From Proteromonas lacertae (taxonomy: Eukaryota; Sar; Bigyra; Opalinata; Proteromonadidae), in NCBI GenBank assembly GCA_002245135.1, contig NGBS01000365.1:1-30435 (forward strand): DNA of 30,435 nt, in the 5' to 3' direction. A program made the translations under genes and the position numbers. This document shows positions 1-12,933 of the stretch, one piece after another; the first letter of the stretch is position 1, and each line of letters begins with the position of its first letter. The notes beneath the pieces are model-generated. The model saw only the letters and a program-made list of their open reading frames with translations, was not told the DNA's origin and ran no database searches.

Positions 1-3000
1 ACTAACTCTAACATCTTAAATGCTGAAAATATATCTTCTGTTGAAGAAGAATAGTAATTATCATAAGGGAAATAATCTTTACAATATTTTTTGAAATGTT
101 TTTGTTCCATTTGATAAGAATGAATATGAAGAATTCTGTAATGCTGGTGTATAGGTTACTATTGATTTTACATCACATAAATATTTTTTATAAGAACCAT
201 GATTTGGTATTTCCATTAATGAAAACATATTGTATATAATTATATCTTTTATTTTTGTCAATAATCCACTTTCATATATATACTTATATTCTTCTCCAAC
301 ATCATTTTTATATATTGAAACAATTATATAACACTTATTCTTAGATGATTTACAATAATCATAAATATTATTATATAACTTTTTTTTCTCACTTTCATCT
401 TTATATAACTCATCATATACATTGAATTGTTGATAATAAAGGTTTGAATCATTCAACTTTTATCAATATGATATATTAACAATTTAGACATGGTGAATAA
501 TATATAATATAATCACATCATTAGATTCTCTTATAAATGATCTTTTCATGTAAATATGAAATAATTGCTAATGAATTAGTCATATGAATGACATTATCTC
601 TACATACTATTTGAGTATCATATCCAACTGTTAAATACAGTGTATCATTATAAAGATTAAGTTTGGAAACATCAAAAAATCCAAAAGATGTAAATACTAT
701 ATTAATCTTATTCTTATGCATTTCATCTAAATACTTTTGTAGTTCATTTACATCTCTCTTTTTCATATTATGTGATTTTACAGCTAAATATGTATTACTA
801 CTGAATGAATTTACATCATTATAATCATCTACTAGTTTGACTAACAATATAAACCGTTGAATTCCATTAGTATAATAATCTTCAATAGTTAATGGTAATA
901 TCAAACCAATGTAATATAAATTCAATTCTTTATTACCTGAATGACTATTCATATCATCATTCCATACAAGCTGTAAGTTTATTATTATTTCCATTATTAA
1001 CACCATCAAAGTCATAATTATCATCCATACTAAATAATAGCTCCATTTGGTGAAAATGAATATTCTATCAATTCTCCATTGAATTCATATAAGACATTGT
1101 AATTGATTTGTCAAATAATTGTTTCTTTGCATATATATTGCATTTCCATTCCATCATTTTCATAAGAATAACACTTAAAATTATATACATGTTCTCTAAA
1201 ATGTTTATCATTTGGTTATTTTGCCATATTTTCTTCAAATTCGTACCAAAAATATAATATGTTCAATTCTGATACAACATCTCTACTAAGTTCTTTTTTA
1301 GCAATAATGAAGTATAATCAAAATCATATAATACTTTGGAAATATAATTTTCTAAAATCATCATCATTATTAGAGTCATATTTATAGTTATTTCTTCTTA
1401 CTACTAAACTTTCCATTCAAATTCCAGAAATGAGGTAAATATTTATATTTCATTGGTTTATTTTCAGGATGTTGGAGACATATAAAATATATTATTTACA
1501 TCTATTGAATTGGTTGTTTAATAGTGTATTATTTATATAATCCAGAATGTAATCTAAATCTTCAATATCACTTGAATCCATCATTATTGCAACTTTATAG
1601 TCAATAGATTTTTCTAATATTCCATTCAATTCATTCTTACTTTCTTTAATATCATCAAATGTCATTGAATATATTTCTGGAATTAATAAATACTGTCCTG
1701 TCTTCTCAAAATATTGATGTAATTTAACATAATCATTATCATGAATCACTACTAATATGAAGTATCTAAATATATTATAAAATGTTTCTAAAACAACAGG
1801 AACATTACTCTTTGGCACAAATGAACCATGATAAACATTTTCAAAACAAAATGTCTCATTCACTTCATTGATTATTGTTACTTTGAAGTTTTTTCCTTCC
1901 ACCAAATTGATAAACTTTTTCAAACATTCACTTGGTAAGTATAAATAAACAGTTGAATCATATTTGAATTGTTTAATTATATCTTCGAAATCATCACATT
2001 CTGATTCAGTTCTTAATAAATAGCTTCTTATATCAAAATAATCGTTTGTGTCTTTTCCCTAATATATTAAATCGTTCTTTAATTGCATGGAACATTCCAT
2101 AAATTTCATAATCTTTGTCACTTCTAATCATTATTACTGTTTCTATTACAATTACTGGAACAGTATAAATATATTCTTCTTTTGTAAAATCACACATTTT
2201 CCCTTGGTTCAATTCCCAATTAAATGCATATGGATATTCATTGAAATAATACCTCTTTAATATTTCAACTGTATTATTTGCATATACTCTAACTAATTGA
2301 AAATAATTGAAAATGTTATTATTTGATGCTAATTGAGTTACTCCTTCATGACTATCAAAATCAGAATAATAAATACTTGATAAATTGAATTGAGTTATTT
2401 CATTGTTTCTATTCATAACTATATCTGAATCTTTCATTTTTTGGAATAATTTATTTAGTATTATAAATGCCATAAATATATTTGACATTTGATTGAATGG
2501 TTCAGATATCATTGAGTATTCATATAAGTACTTTAGAAACACTTTGGTTCATATCACCTTCTTCATTATTCTTATTAAAATAACCACCTATTATATCAAT
2601 TCTATCTTTCAAATAGAATGGCATTGTTTTAACATTCTTTTCTGTTAGTAATAATGCTATTATTCTCCACTTTATCTCTATCCAAATTTCTTATATAAAA
2701 CTCATATAAAACTGATTGAGAATCTCCTAAATCTGTTGCTAAAAAATATTACTCCAGCAAATGCCTCTATTACTATCATTGAATCATTCATTTCTGTTGC
2801 ATTTGACACATCAACACTAATTGATGGAGATGGACGATCTAGTCTGTCTTTTAACAATTTCTCCAATATATTCTTTACATCAATTGTTGATGGATCAATT
2901 TGAATTATAAAATATATAAGATATATTAGTAAGATATCCATTCAAAGCATAGTAATGAATTGAATTGAAATAATATTGACTTGGAACTCCAGATGTTATA

Positions 3001-3165
3001 ATTACGTTCTTATAACATATTTCGCCAGTTATTGGTGTAGTAATAAAATATAATATATCTTTATGATCATCTTTTATCTTATTGATTATTATCTTCATAC
3101 ATTCTTTTGAATTACCACTTATAACTATCTTAAATCCTTCTTCTATCGCTTGATCAATTAATGAT
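1..3165 (-). pseudogene. Continuation of the binding-domain array, frame-broken (units 6-8)
   Basis: This continues the array of the gene starting at 9252. Unit 6 resumes in a different frame just past 3166 (C-E-S-L-I-D-Q...) and contains the motif CYKNV; unit 7 contains CFENV and unit 8 CRDNV, each followed by the expected helix-rich stretch, and a linker MCDFTK lies near 2192. The reading frame changes near 3166, 2920, 2740 (a run of six T), 2640, 2540 and 2045, and there are in-frame stops near 1490 and 1225. I found no GT-AG intron that repairs most of these. Either the 3' part has decayed, or the assembly carries small indels. Homology reaches position 1 (residues like F-Q-K-Y-C-K-D-Y near 80), so the gene continues beyond the window. 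Confidence 0.6.
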
Positions 3166-6100
3166 TCACATGTTGTTGCTTGGTGAACTTTCTACATCAA
3201 ATAACTTGTAAGAGATTTGATAGTTTTCATTTTCATTCTGTACATAATTATATCCTGCAATGGCAGATAGATAATTAGAAATATCATAGTAATTATCATT
3301 ATGACTAATAGAAAATACCAAAGCAATTTTTATTTTCGGTACTTTTGTAACTCCTTCAATATTATCCAATATTCTATTCTTTGTATGTTCTACAATCGGT
3401 TGTAAATCACTAACTTCACATCTTTTACCACTGTATGGAGGAAATGGTTCAGATTTAACTGGCGATGAAGATTTAAATACAGTTTTAAACTTCAATGTAA
3501 CATTATCACTTTTATCAACTTCTTCTAATTTTATGAAATAGAAATATCCTTGAAAATAATGATTCTTTCCTATATAAACTATTCCAGCTGGTGTTACAAT
3601 AGGAATCTTATAAAATGTATAAATCAATTCACTAACTTCATTACTGTGTATAGTATGTGTCGAATATCTTAAGAACAATGGTATAGTATATAAATTATAG
3701 GTTAATCTAGAAAGAGTTATATTTTTACCATATTTGTCATAATATCTATTCAATATTTCATAAGTTATTGAATTATCTTCTCCTTCTTCTTTAGCTTCAG
3801 TTGGATTAAAGATTGTAAAGAAATAAGTATCTATTGTAGGTTGTACTTTATCACTTGCATTAAATTTGATTAAACCTGGATCAGTATTTAAACATATGAT
3901 TTTGCTTGAACTTCCAACCAAATTATAGGAATATAACTCTGTTAATAATGAACTAATTTGATTTGGAGATACAATTGTAACAATACAACTACTGTGACTT
4001 AAATATTGATTTAATGAACTTAATATATTATAATATTGATTAGTATTATCACTAATTGCGAGTTTATAACTAATTTCCATTCCATTTTCTACAAACATAT
4101 TTTCATATATTTCTAACAAAGTTTTATGTTTTTGAGTAACACTATATAACATTAATATATTCTCACAATTATTGATTATATATAATAGTCCAGGATTCAT
4201 TGAGTCATAGATACTTCCACCATAGAATAATATATTATTATTATTACATTTTGCTATATATGTATTACTCGCTACAATTAACAATATTGAATTATCATTT
4301 TCAATTTCATTCGATATTATTGTTATTAATGGATCACTTAAATAACCAATAAATATTCTAACACCCAAATCCATCAAATGTCTGAATGATATGATGAAAT
4401 CTGTTTCATTTGTATTGGATGTATATGTTAATGATTTATAACTAACTGTAACTCCTAATATACCTCCATATTTATTGTTTATATTATCAATTCCACTTTC
4501 AAATGATGTTTTTACCATTTCTCTTTCAATTCCAAATGTTTCATCATGTATTAAACCTAATGTGAATAAATTGATGGGTCTTAAATCTGGTTCATTTTCT
4601 TCAGTGAAATTACAATAATTTCTCATCACATTTGAATCAACATATAATATGTTTGATGTTTTAGTTGTTGAAACATAGCTAATTACATTAGACTGACTAA
4701 TATTTACTACAACTGAAGGCAAACGTTCATACAGATTAGATTTCATAGAATTAATTCCACTTACAGTATCAAACTGTGTAGTTAGCATTGTTCTTTGTAG
4801 TGTATATAAATCATATGGATTATGAGATGTGATCTGATCATGGAAATTGAAAAATGCATCAGCTGCTAATAACTCATATATATAAAATATCTTATCTTTT
4901 CTATAAATTGTATGATAGATATTATCAAATAAATTACTTCGTTCTGTAGATAAGAAGAAATCAAATATTGTGTAAAAATAAATATTGTAATTTCTAGCGG
5001 ATATAGCATTATCATTAAAGAATGATGTTAATGCATAGAATTGATAATTTCTTCCCAATTGCATAGTAGAAAAAACATTCATAATTTGATTGGCTTTTTC
5101 TGCAATATTATATGTATTAAATACTATAATATTACCACCTGTTGGCATAAATGAATATATTTCTTTGATTATATTATCTATTGAAGTAATATTATCTTCA
5201 ATATCAATATATATTACATTTTCAGAAAATGAAATTGATTCTTTTATATTGTTAATGATTTTCACTTTATTTGGTATATCACTATACAGAAATACTAATT
5301 TTCGATTTGTAGTATGAACAAAGTTATACATTGTTGTAATTAACAAATCATTTGCAGAATATGTAAACACTCTTGGACTACATTTCTCCAATGAATAACA
5401 ATATCCAATATACCACAATTGCATATCATATTGATCTAATTTCTTAACAATATGATCCATCATAACTCCTCCTAATACTCCAAACACATGTTTGATATTA
5501 TATTTAGTATGAAATTCTTCAAATATTTGATTTATCTCTTCTTCGGTATTTGCATGTTTTACTATTCCTTCATATTGAAATTTTGTATCAGCAACATTAT
5601 TAAAATAAGTTCCCAGTGCATATATTATCCTAGAAACCATTCCAGATTCATATTTTAACTTTTCACATCTTACAAACAACATACCAAACCTTACTTTAAT
5701 TCTATTCGTGATGAATTCGTTTGTAACATTACTGTTTGAAGCAGATGAAGTAGAAGAAGTTGTTAATATTGTATCATATTTACTACAATCACAAACTTGA
5801 CTATTTTCCTCAATAAACATTATTGCAGGTAATGGATAATTCAAATTACTTGTAGTAAAAAAGTTATTATTACCATTTAAATCTACATATATTATCATAA
5901 TAGTTAAATAATGAGATAATTGGTTACTGATTGAAAATGTCAATGGAGTATCTAAACCAACATTTAATTCAGCTTTTCTCATATTTATATCACAATTCTT
6001 TTCTTCTAAACAATTTGAATTCATATTTATCGATAAAGTCAACATTGATTGTGCATAAAATAATGGATATAATAGATAATTATAATCATAATAAATATCT

Positions 6101-7656
6101 TCAAATTCTGTAATACGATCTAAAACAACATTAACAAACTTTGATTCACTTTCTTTTATATGATCTGAAATAAACATAAAATTATCTAATTTTGGATTAT
6201 GTATTGTTTTAAGGCTTTTAAACTTCATTAATGATGGTGTATATGAAGGAAATGGAAGTCTTGATGATTTGAAATTCTGCTCCAACTTCTAATATTTTTT
6301 CATCATCATCTAAATTCACTAATATTCCACAATTACCATCTGGAAATTGAGTTCTTATATCAATAAATATATCACTTATTGATTTTGTATTGATTGAAGT
6401 TCTAACTACTTTCATATCTGTTTGATCTAACTTCTTCAGTGTTTTCATTATGTATTTATACATTTCATCATCATTCTCATCGTCTATATCAGTTATTATG
6501 TAAAAACTTTTCAATTTTGAGTCTAAAGCATAATATATAACAGGAAAATAGAGTTGAATCAAATTGAAGTTTGTATAGAATAGATATGGTGAACAATCAT
6601 TTTTCTCATTCAAATACAAATCAAATGTTATTATTTTCTTTCTACTGGTTATTTCTATCAGTTTCTTCATCTTCATGTAATTATCACCAGCTAAGAATGC
6701 GATTGGATTATATTTCTCTATTAATTTTTCCACTTGAGTCTTTAACTTCTCAGGATTATTACTCAATTGATATTCTATTATTCTATATCTATACTTAGTA
6801 TCATAAAACGAAACAGACATTAAATTAGTCACTGTAAATAATGAATTCATTAACAATCGTGGAATTGTTTCAAATATACTGATTATTATCATAGTTTTAC
6901 CTTCTTTTGTATAATTACTATTATATTTACTCCAATCGCATACATAATTCTCATTTACTGTTGATGAAGTGTGAGGAACTGGAAACCATTCATAATTGTA
7001 AATTATCTTCTTTATTTCTTGAATAATGGTAAAATCTTTTGGATCAACTGTCTTGCATAATTTTGTTATTAATTGTAATGTATTTTCTCTTGTATATTGT
7101 ACTTTATATTTTTCGCTGTAAATATCTAACGATGGTAATATAGATAGAATATTATCAGGTGTTATTGATGTTAAAGTAGTGAATATTTGATATGCAATCT
7201 GAGTTGATAAATAAGCAAAATATGCAATTTCAGTCATCAAGTTGTTTGGACTTATTATTTTGTATGTATCACATATATGATTATTATTTCCACATTTACC
7301 ATCAAAATACATTATAGTGTAAAAATCTTTCCACTATTAAAATATAACATATATAATATATATAAATACAGAATTATCATCAACATAATCAATATAAGAT
7401 AATCCCATTATATAAACTTTAAATTGATTTTCACTATATCCTTTACGACTGTATTGTTTCATAAATTCAGATGAATATGGTGGAGCTGTTATTGATATAA
7501 TTAATATATTATTCTTTGTCTTATATCCATCGATTGTTGTGATAATACTTTGAACAGAATTCTGAATATTATCCAACTGAATTATTAAAGATTCTAACAG
7601 AGTATTATTCTGTTTGATTGTATTTTCTGCATATGTTTTAAGTGTTTTTGCAGCTC

Positions 7657-7688
<32 letters not shown>

Positions 7689-9252
7689 TAATAATATTTA
7701 TACTCAGTTAATGCAGTAATTAATATCACATCTTTCCTATCATTTTCCAAATTCAACATCAAATTTAAGATTGATGGAGCAGTTAAACCTGTATTAAATA
7801 CTCTTGGATGACAATATAAACCTGAAAGGTAACCTATATTGAAAATGACAGGTAAATCATCACGATTTTCATGATAGATATCTAATTGAGGTATATCTTT
7901 GTTTATAATATTTCCATGTGAATAATAAATAATAACCTTTATTTTATTCTCTACATAATAATCATATTGTTCAGCAGGAGTATGTGAGTAATTTGAATCT
8001 ACCAAGTAATATCAGCCTTTTATTACCAACTTTCTCAAGATTATTTGCATTTGCAGATATATATACACTGTTGAATATGGGAATGATATATTCAGCTTTC
8101 AATGACCTATCAGTAATTAATCCTATAAAAAAAACATCTTCTACCTCTAATTCACCTATTTCATTACATCTATTCTGTTCTATTACACTAAAATCGTCAT
8201 ATGCCTCTAAAGGAAAATAATTTCTGAAATTGTGTATAAACTTGATATCTCCATTTGCTTGCACCTCTCCTAAATAGGAACTTCGCATAAAATACTGATT
8301 TGTGTATAAATATATAACATCCTCTGAAACATATGCATTTATTCTTTTAAATGTCATATTTTGAATAAAAACCGATACAGGTACTTTGTATAAACTATCT
8401 ATATACTGTAAAATCATTTTCAGGAATATTCCACTGATATACAATGAATCAGTTAAATATTCACTTGAAGCTAGATTTAATGCTGTTAAAAATGCTTGAT
8501 TCTCAGGAGATTGATAATTCATCAAATATCCTGAATATATATAAGCACCAGCAAATAGAGTAGTATCTTTGTGAGTAAGGTATTCATCAGCGATTAGAAC
8601 AGCTATTTTATACCCTTTAGCAGCAACATTGTATTGGTTAAAATATTGGACTATTTTTATCTGTTCATCATACTTTCTATAATAATCAGCAATTGTAATG
8701 GCAGTTGTTGTATGTTCTAAGTTCTTCAAATATTTTTCAGCATCTGCAATCTCCATTCTATTGTTTAAAATCTTTATACCAAGCAGCGTGTAAGTTCTGA
8801 CCAATCTATTATAATCATCTTCATTATTAGTCAATATAATTGATTTATATTCACTATTAACTATAAATGAGTTGGCTATGATAATAATAAAGAGATTAAA
8901 GCATACCTTGATAATCTAAATTTCTGATATTGATTGAATTAATGAGATTAGGGTTACACATTGGTTCAATATATTGATTAGCGACGAATAAAATGTTTGA
9001 AGAGTTTGAAGTGTCTATTAGGCTTTCTTTTTGAGATAAAAGAATGTTTATCTTGTGTCGTGTAACTGGCTCATTATATACATACTCTAACTTATCACTA
9101 ATATTAAGATAATCTGTTAATTTGATAAAAACTGGCTGAAACTCTGCTTCCGTCATATAGGACTCTAATACTACATTAATAGTAAGTCTGTCACTCAAGG
9201 CGACTAAATGGCCATAAATTATAAATATAATGAAATATAGCTTGTACAACAT
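3166..9252 (-). CDS. Secreted multi-unit receptor-like protein with tandem UrtA/AmiC-type binding domains
   Basis: Spliced, this reads 1970 codons without a stop. Exons: 9252-8907, 8875-8027, 7998-7704, 7655-7370, 7333-6320, 6288-3166; introns are 31, 28, 48, 36 and 31 nt, and phases agree at every junction (the last has an atypical GTGAAT donor and is less sure). The start at 9252 gives a hydrophobic signal peptide (MLYKLYFIIFIIYG...). Five repeated units of about 390 aa follow, then the start of a sixth. Each carries a C-x-x-N/R-type motif (CNPN, CHPR, CSPY, CSPR, CNNN) matching the CSPNV stretch of UrtA/AmiC (Peripl_BP_5) solute-binding proteins. Unit 1 also has the C-lobe pattern Y-x-x-x-S-P-E-N-x-x-F. 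Units are joined by Cys-containing linkers (RCNE, VCDW, VCDC, YCNF, RCEV). In bacteria this fold binds urea, amides or amino acids; the ligand here is unknown. It probably acts as a receptor ectodomain. No membrane or catalytic domain is visible. The frame breaks at 3166. Confidence 0.75.
7656..7703 (-). repeat. ATT-repeat intron inside the receptor gene
   Basis: A 48-nt stretch made mostly of ATT triplets. Unspliced it would encode ten consecutive Ile. It starts with GTATAAAT and ends with ATTATTAG; removing it joins L-T-E to A-A-K-T-L-K in phase, which reads like normal C-lobe sequence. I therefore call it an intron containing a microsatellite rather than a poly-Ile tract. Confidence 0.6.
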
Positions 9253-9820
9253 CTCTCATTAAAACTTATTCAAAATAATTATTGTTTTTTACCGTTTCAA
9301 AATTGTTATTAGATTAATATTCTGCCAAAACTGGTTGGTCACTACTATATAAAACACCATATCGGTGACATTATTGTAGAGTTTCTCCACATGAAGTTTT
9401 ATTTTTCACAATGTTAGGCATTACATTATTGTAATTATTATAATAAGGTTTTTGTTAAAAAAAAAAACTCATCTAGATAGTAATATCTGCGACAACTGTT
9501 TCAATTTAATTTTAAGAAAAGAAATTTAAAAATACATCTAATCAAAATGAAACTACACCTCCATCATCTAATACCATTTCACCACCTTCTAAATAGAAGC
9601 CATAATATCTTTACTCTACATAATTACATATATTCAGACAATTAATTAAACATACTCGTCTGCTTATAAACACAGTTTGCCTAGTATAATGGAATGTAAA
9701 TTAATCTCTTCTCTAAAAACAAAATATTATTTAAAAATTAAAAAATAAATTAGGCTTGAATTATTGTTTGTTAATATGTAACGCATATATTTTTGGAATT
9801 TCAATAATTTCGAATTTTGC
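9253..9820. other. Divergent intergenic region between receptor and helicase genes
   Basis: This 568-bp AT-rich spacer separates two divergently transcribed genes, so it should hold both promoters. Contents I can support are the MCM-like relic (9542-9610) and, from 9744 on, the promoter half of the 116-bp repeat shared with 15314-15429. An A11 run lies near 9457. No tRNA or other RNA gene was recognised. Confidence 0.6.
9542..9610 (-). pseudogene. MCM helicase-like gene fragment
   Basis: On the minus strand this short open stretch reads FYLEGGEMVLDDGGVV and then stops. MCM2-7 replicative helicases carry an almost identical stretch (YLEGGxMVLxDGGVV followed by CIDEFDKM) between Walker A and Walker B. 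Here the Walker B part is missing: the frame ends three codons later, and nothing MCM-like was found on either side. It is best read as a relic of a captured or decayed MCM gene in the intergenic spacer. The match is short but very specific; coincidence is possible. Confidence 0.45.
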
Positions 9821-9859
9821 ATGACTTCTCGATATGATGAGTATGAAACCACCTTAAAA
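9744..9859 (+). repeat. 116-bp inverted repeat, copy A (helicase promoter plus exon 1)
   Basis: The reverse complement of this segment matches 15314-15429 with about seven differences in 116 nt (roughly 94% identity). The first 77 nt are upstream of the helicase start and the last 39 nt are exactly its first coding exon. Homology ends at the splice donor at 9860. This is the original context, since the exon is used here in a complete gene. Confidence 0.85.
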
Positions 9860-12800
9860 GTATATAGTTTAGTATAAATATTAATATAGAAATGGGTATC
9901 AGAACAGAGAGAGTTGATAGAGTTAGAAAAGAGTGAAGAAGTAGATTTAATAAATACGATGTATTCAAATTACTCATTGAAAGTATTTGATTTGAGTAAT
10001 TTATTTATAGGAATTGAAACAGAGTGGTTTTATAATAAGTCCTTTAACTTATCACTCGTCGAAAACAGGTTTATTTGGAAGAGTATTAATTCATTTAAAA
10101 TCGATATGTGGTGTATTAAACTCCAATAGAATGAGAGTAGGTGATATAGTGTCAATTTATATCTTTTTTTCTTCTTGTTATTGATATTCTTTAACTATAT
10201 GCAAGTGACAAAGGTGGTTCAATAAGAGATGAGTTATGTAACGGTGTAATAACTAAATTAAAAGAATATTCAATAACAATCGCAGTAGAAGATGTATTAA
10301 TCGATGAATTAGAAAGTATATTATATATATATATATATATGAATAGATAAATCTCTATTTATAAAGCAATTAACCAATGATATAACTTACAAAAGACTCT
10401 TTGAAATATGTAATGAGTTAGAGAATTACAATGGAATAAACTCAACATTTTTATCATTACGATTTAGTGATAATAAAATTCCAGAATTTGAAGACACTTT
10501 ATCAATTCCATTTGAATCGACAGTTGAATTAAATGAAAGTCAACGTAACGCTATTGATAAATGTTTGAAAGCTAGAGAAATGGGAATAATCCATGGTCCT
10601 CCAGGAACAGGTAAAACAACAACAATAGTTGAATTAATTCATCAATTAATAATTCGAAACAAACGAGTATTAGCTTGTGCTCCTTCTAATATAGCAGTTG
10701 ATAATATAATCGAATTATTAGTTAGTAATAACGATGCTAAAGATAAAAATAGAATAACTCGATTAGGTCATCCTGCTCGAATTAATGATAAAATAAAGAA
10801 ATACAGTTTAGATTATAAGATAATGAAAAGTGATGAAAATGAAGTGTTAAATGATCTATATGATGAGATGAATGAAATAAACAAAGAAATAAAGAAAAAT
10901 AGAGATAAAAGTGAAAGAAAGAGATTATATAATGATTTAAAATCTTTACGAAAAGAGTTGAGTAAAAGGCAAGAGAATAGAATAAATTCAATAATTAAAG
11001 AAAGTTGTGTAATATGTAGTACTTGTATAGGAGCTGGATTAAAAGTTTTAAAAAATGAAAATTTCGATGTAATAATAATAGATGAATGTGGTCAAAGTAT
11101 TGAATTATTATGTTATATATCAATATTAAAAGGCAAAAAGATAATCTTAGCTGGAGATCATTTACAATTACCTCCAACAATATTATGTGAAAAGAATAAG
11201 AAAATATTAGAAAAGAGTTTATTGGAAGTGTTAGCAAATAAATATGAAGACAAATGTGTGTTTATGTTAAATACTCAATATCGAATGAATGAAATTATTA
11301 GTAATTGGAGTAGTGAATGTTTATATAATAATAACTTGATTACTTATGAAAATAATAAAGACATTTTAATATCTGATATTAGTGAAGATAAAGATGAAGA
11401 AAATGATAGTTTATATCCTGCAATGGTATATATTGATACAAATGGTTGTAATTTTGACGAATCAATAGATGAAGATGATTCAAAATATAATATAGGTGAA
11501 ATATCTCTAGTAATTCAATATGTAAATCGATTAGTTGCATTGTTAGGAATAAGTGAAGAAAATATTGGAATAATATCGCCATATCATGCTCAAGTATGTT
11601 TAATAAAAGAAAAATTAATTACAAAATATCCAAAGATCGAAGTAAACAGTGTAGATGGTTTTCAAGGTAGAGAAAAAGAGATAATAATCTTAAGTTTAGT
11701 TCGAAGTAATGATGTAGGTGAGATAGGATTTTTGAAAGAATTTCGTAGAATAAATGTAGCAATAACTCGAGCCAAACGTCATATTTGTGTAATAGGTAAT
11801 AAGAATACAGTTGGTAGAAATAAATTCATCAATAATTTGATTGAATATGTTGATAAGAATGGATTAGTTTATAATGGGAATGATTTTATACATAGTGATG
11901 ATTTTGAGATGATAGAAATTGATAATTATAAGAGTAATAATACAAAACCATCAACAATAACAACTAAACCAAAAGATAATAATTATAATGTTAAAAGAGA
12001 TAGTAAAAAGAATAGTAATAATAATAATAATAGTGTCAAAAAAGAGATTAAATCAAATGAAAGAGTGGTAAATGAGAGTAAAATGATGAAAGTAGATAAT
12101 GAAATAGTTAAAGATAAAGAAATAGAGATAGAAAATACGAAAGAATATAAACAATATTATAACATAATATCTGCATTTATAAAAACTCAAAAAGAATTAG
12201 AAAATAGTGGTGAAAGTATTGATATAGATAATACTAATTCGAATGTAATATTTTGTTTTCCAAAATCTCTAAGCAATTATGAAAGACTGTTAATTCATAA
12301 AATAAGTGAAAAATTGAAAATCGAAAGTGTGAGTCAAGGTGAAGGAAAAGATCGATATATCAGTATAATCTATCATAAATCTAAAAAAGAAAAGAAAGAA
12401 AATAAGAATGAAAAACAACAATCTCCTCCACCTACACCTCCATCATTAGAAACATCAATTGAACAACCTCCACCTCCATCATTACCAAATAATAAAAACA
12501 TAAAAACAAAAACCAATGAAAAGAAGAAGAAGAAAGTAATAAAAGAAAGTGAAGAAGATAATTTTGATGAAATTATTAAAGATGCTCAAATTGGAGTTTC
12601 AAAATGTGGAGTAAGTGGATGTAAAGCTAAGAATGTAATATTATTAGGAGGTAATTGTCGATATTGTAAATTACGATATTGTTTTAGTCATATGCAACCT
12701 GAAGTTCATGGATGTGGAGAAGTGGTAAGAAAATGTGCAAGAGAAGAATTTCTAGAGAATAGCAAAAGTAAGCCAAAGAAGTATAATGATTATCAACACA

Positions 12801-12883
12801 ATGCAATAAAGAACCAATTTAATAAAAAGTTGAATGATAAATTGAAAGAACGAACAAAGAAGAAGAAAGAAACTAAAAATTAA
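9821..12883 (+). CDS. IGHMBP2/SMUBP-2-like superfamily 1 helicase with R3H and AN1 domains
   Basis: Five exons (9821-9859, 9890-9982, 10011-10150, 10206-10315, 10347-12883) join in phase to a 972-aa protein, close to the human IGHMBP2 length. Introns are 30, 28, 55 and 31 nt. The N-terminus after splicing (ELIELEKSEEVD, then NYSLKELKQSG and TGLFGRV) follows the IGHMBP2 pattern, which supports the start at 9821. Helicase motifs: GPPGTGKT (I), DECGQ (II), GDHLQLPPT (III), NTQYRM (IV), DGFQGREKEI (V), NVAITRAKRH (VI). A charged linker follows, then an R3H domain (FPKSLSNYERLLIHKISEKL ... SQGEGKDR), a Pro-rich stretch and an AN1 zinc finger (CGVSGC ... CRYC ... YCFSHMQPEVHGC). The family unwinds RNA/DNA 5'-3' and associates with ribosomes and tRNA-related factors. 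Nothing is missing, so it is probably functional. Confidence 0.93.
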
Positions 12884-12933
12884 AAAATGTTTAAAAATTA
12901 TATTCGTTTCATAATTTTTATATTTTAAAATTG

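Larger units (their letters stand above)
1..9252 (-). repeat. Eight-unit tandem protein-coding repeat, about 1.15-1.25 kb per unit
   Basis: Unit boundaries taken from the Cys linker codons lie near 8166, 6940, 5791, 4612, 3418, 2192 and about 965. Spacing is 1.15-1.25 kb. The units are diverged: only the fold motifs and linker Cys are recognisable across all of them, so the array is old and no DNA-level repeat is evident by eye. The linker motif is less clear between units 7 and 8. Confidence 0.6.

Noticed and set aside
7650-7705. Poly-isoleucine tract in the receptor protein
   Set aside because: The ATT repeat starts with GTATAAAT and ends with TTAG, and its removal keeps the frame and gives normal-looking sequence, so it is better read as a 48-nt intron.
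7971-8030. Frameshift in the receptor gene
   Set aside because: A 28-nt GT-AG intron (7999-8026) joins LEKV to DSNYSHTPAEQ in phase, so no frameshift is needed.
9983-10205. Helicase gene as a pseudogene with multiple frame breaks
   Set aside because: Introns of 28 nt (9983-10010) and 55 nt (10151-10205) restore a continuous IGHMBP2-like protein of normal length.
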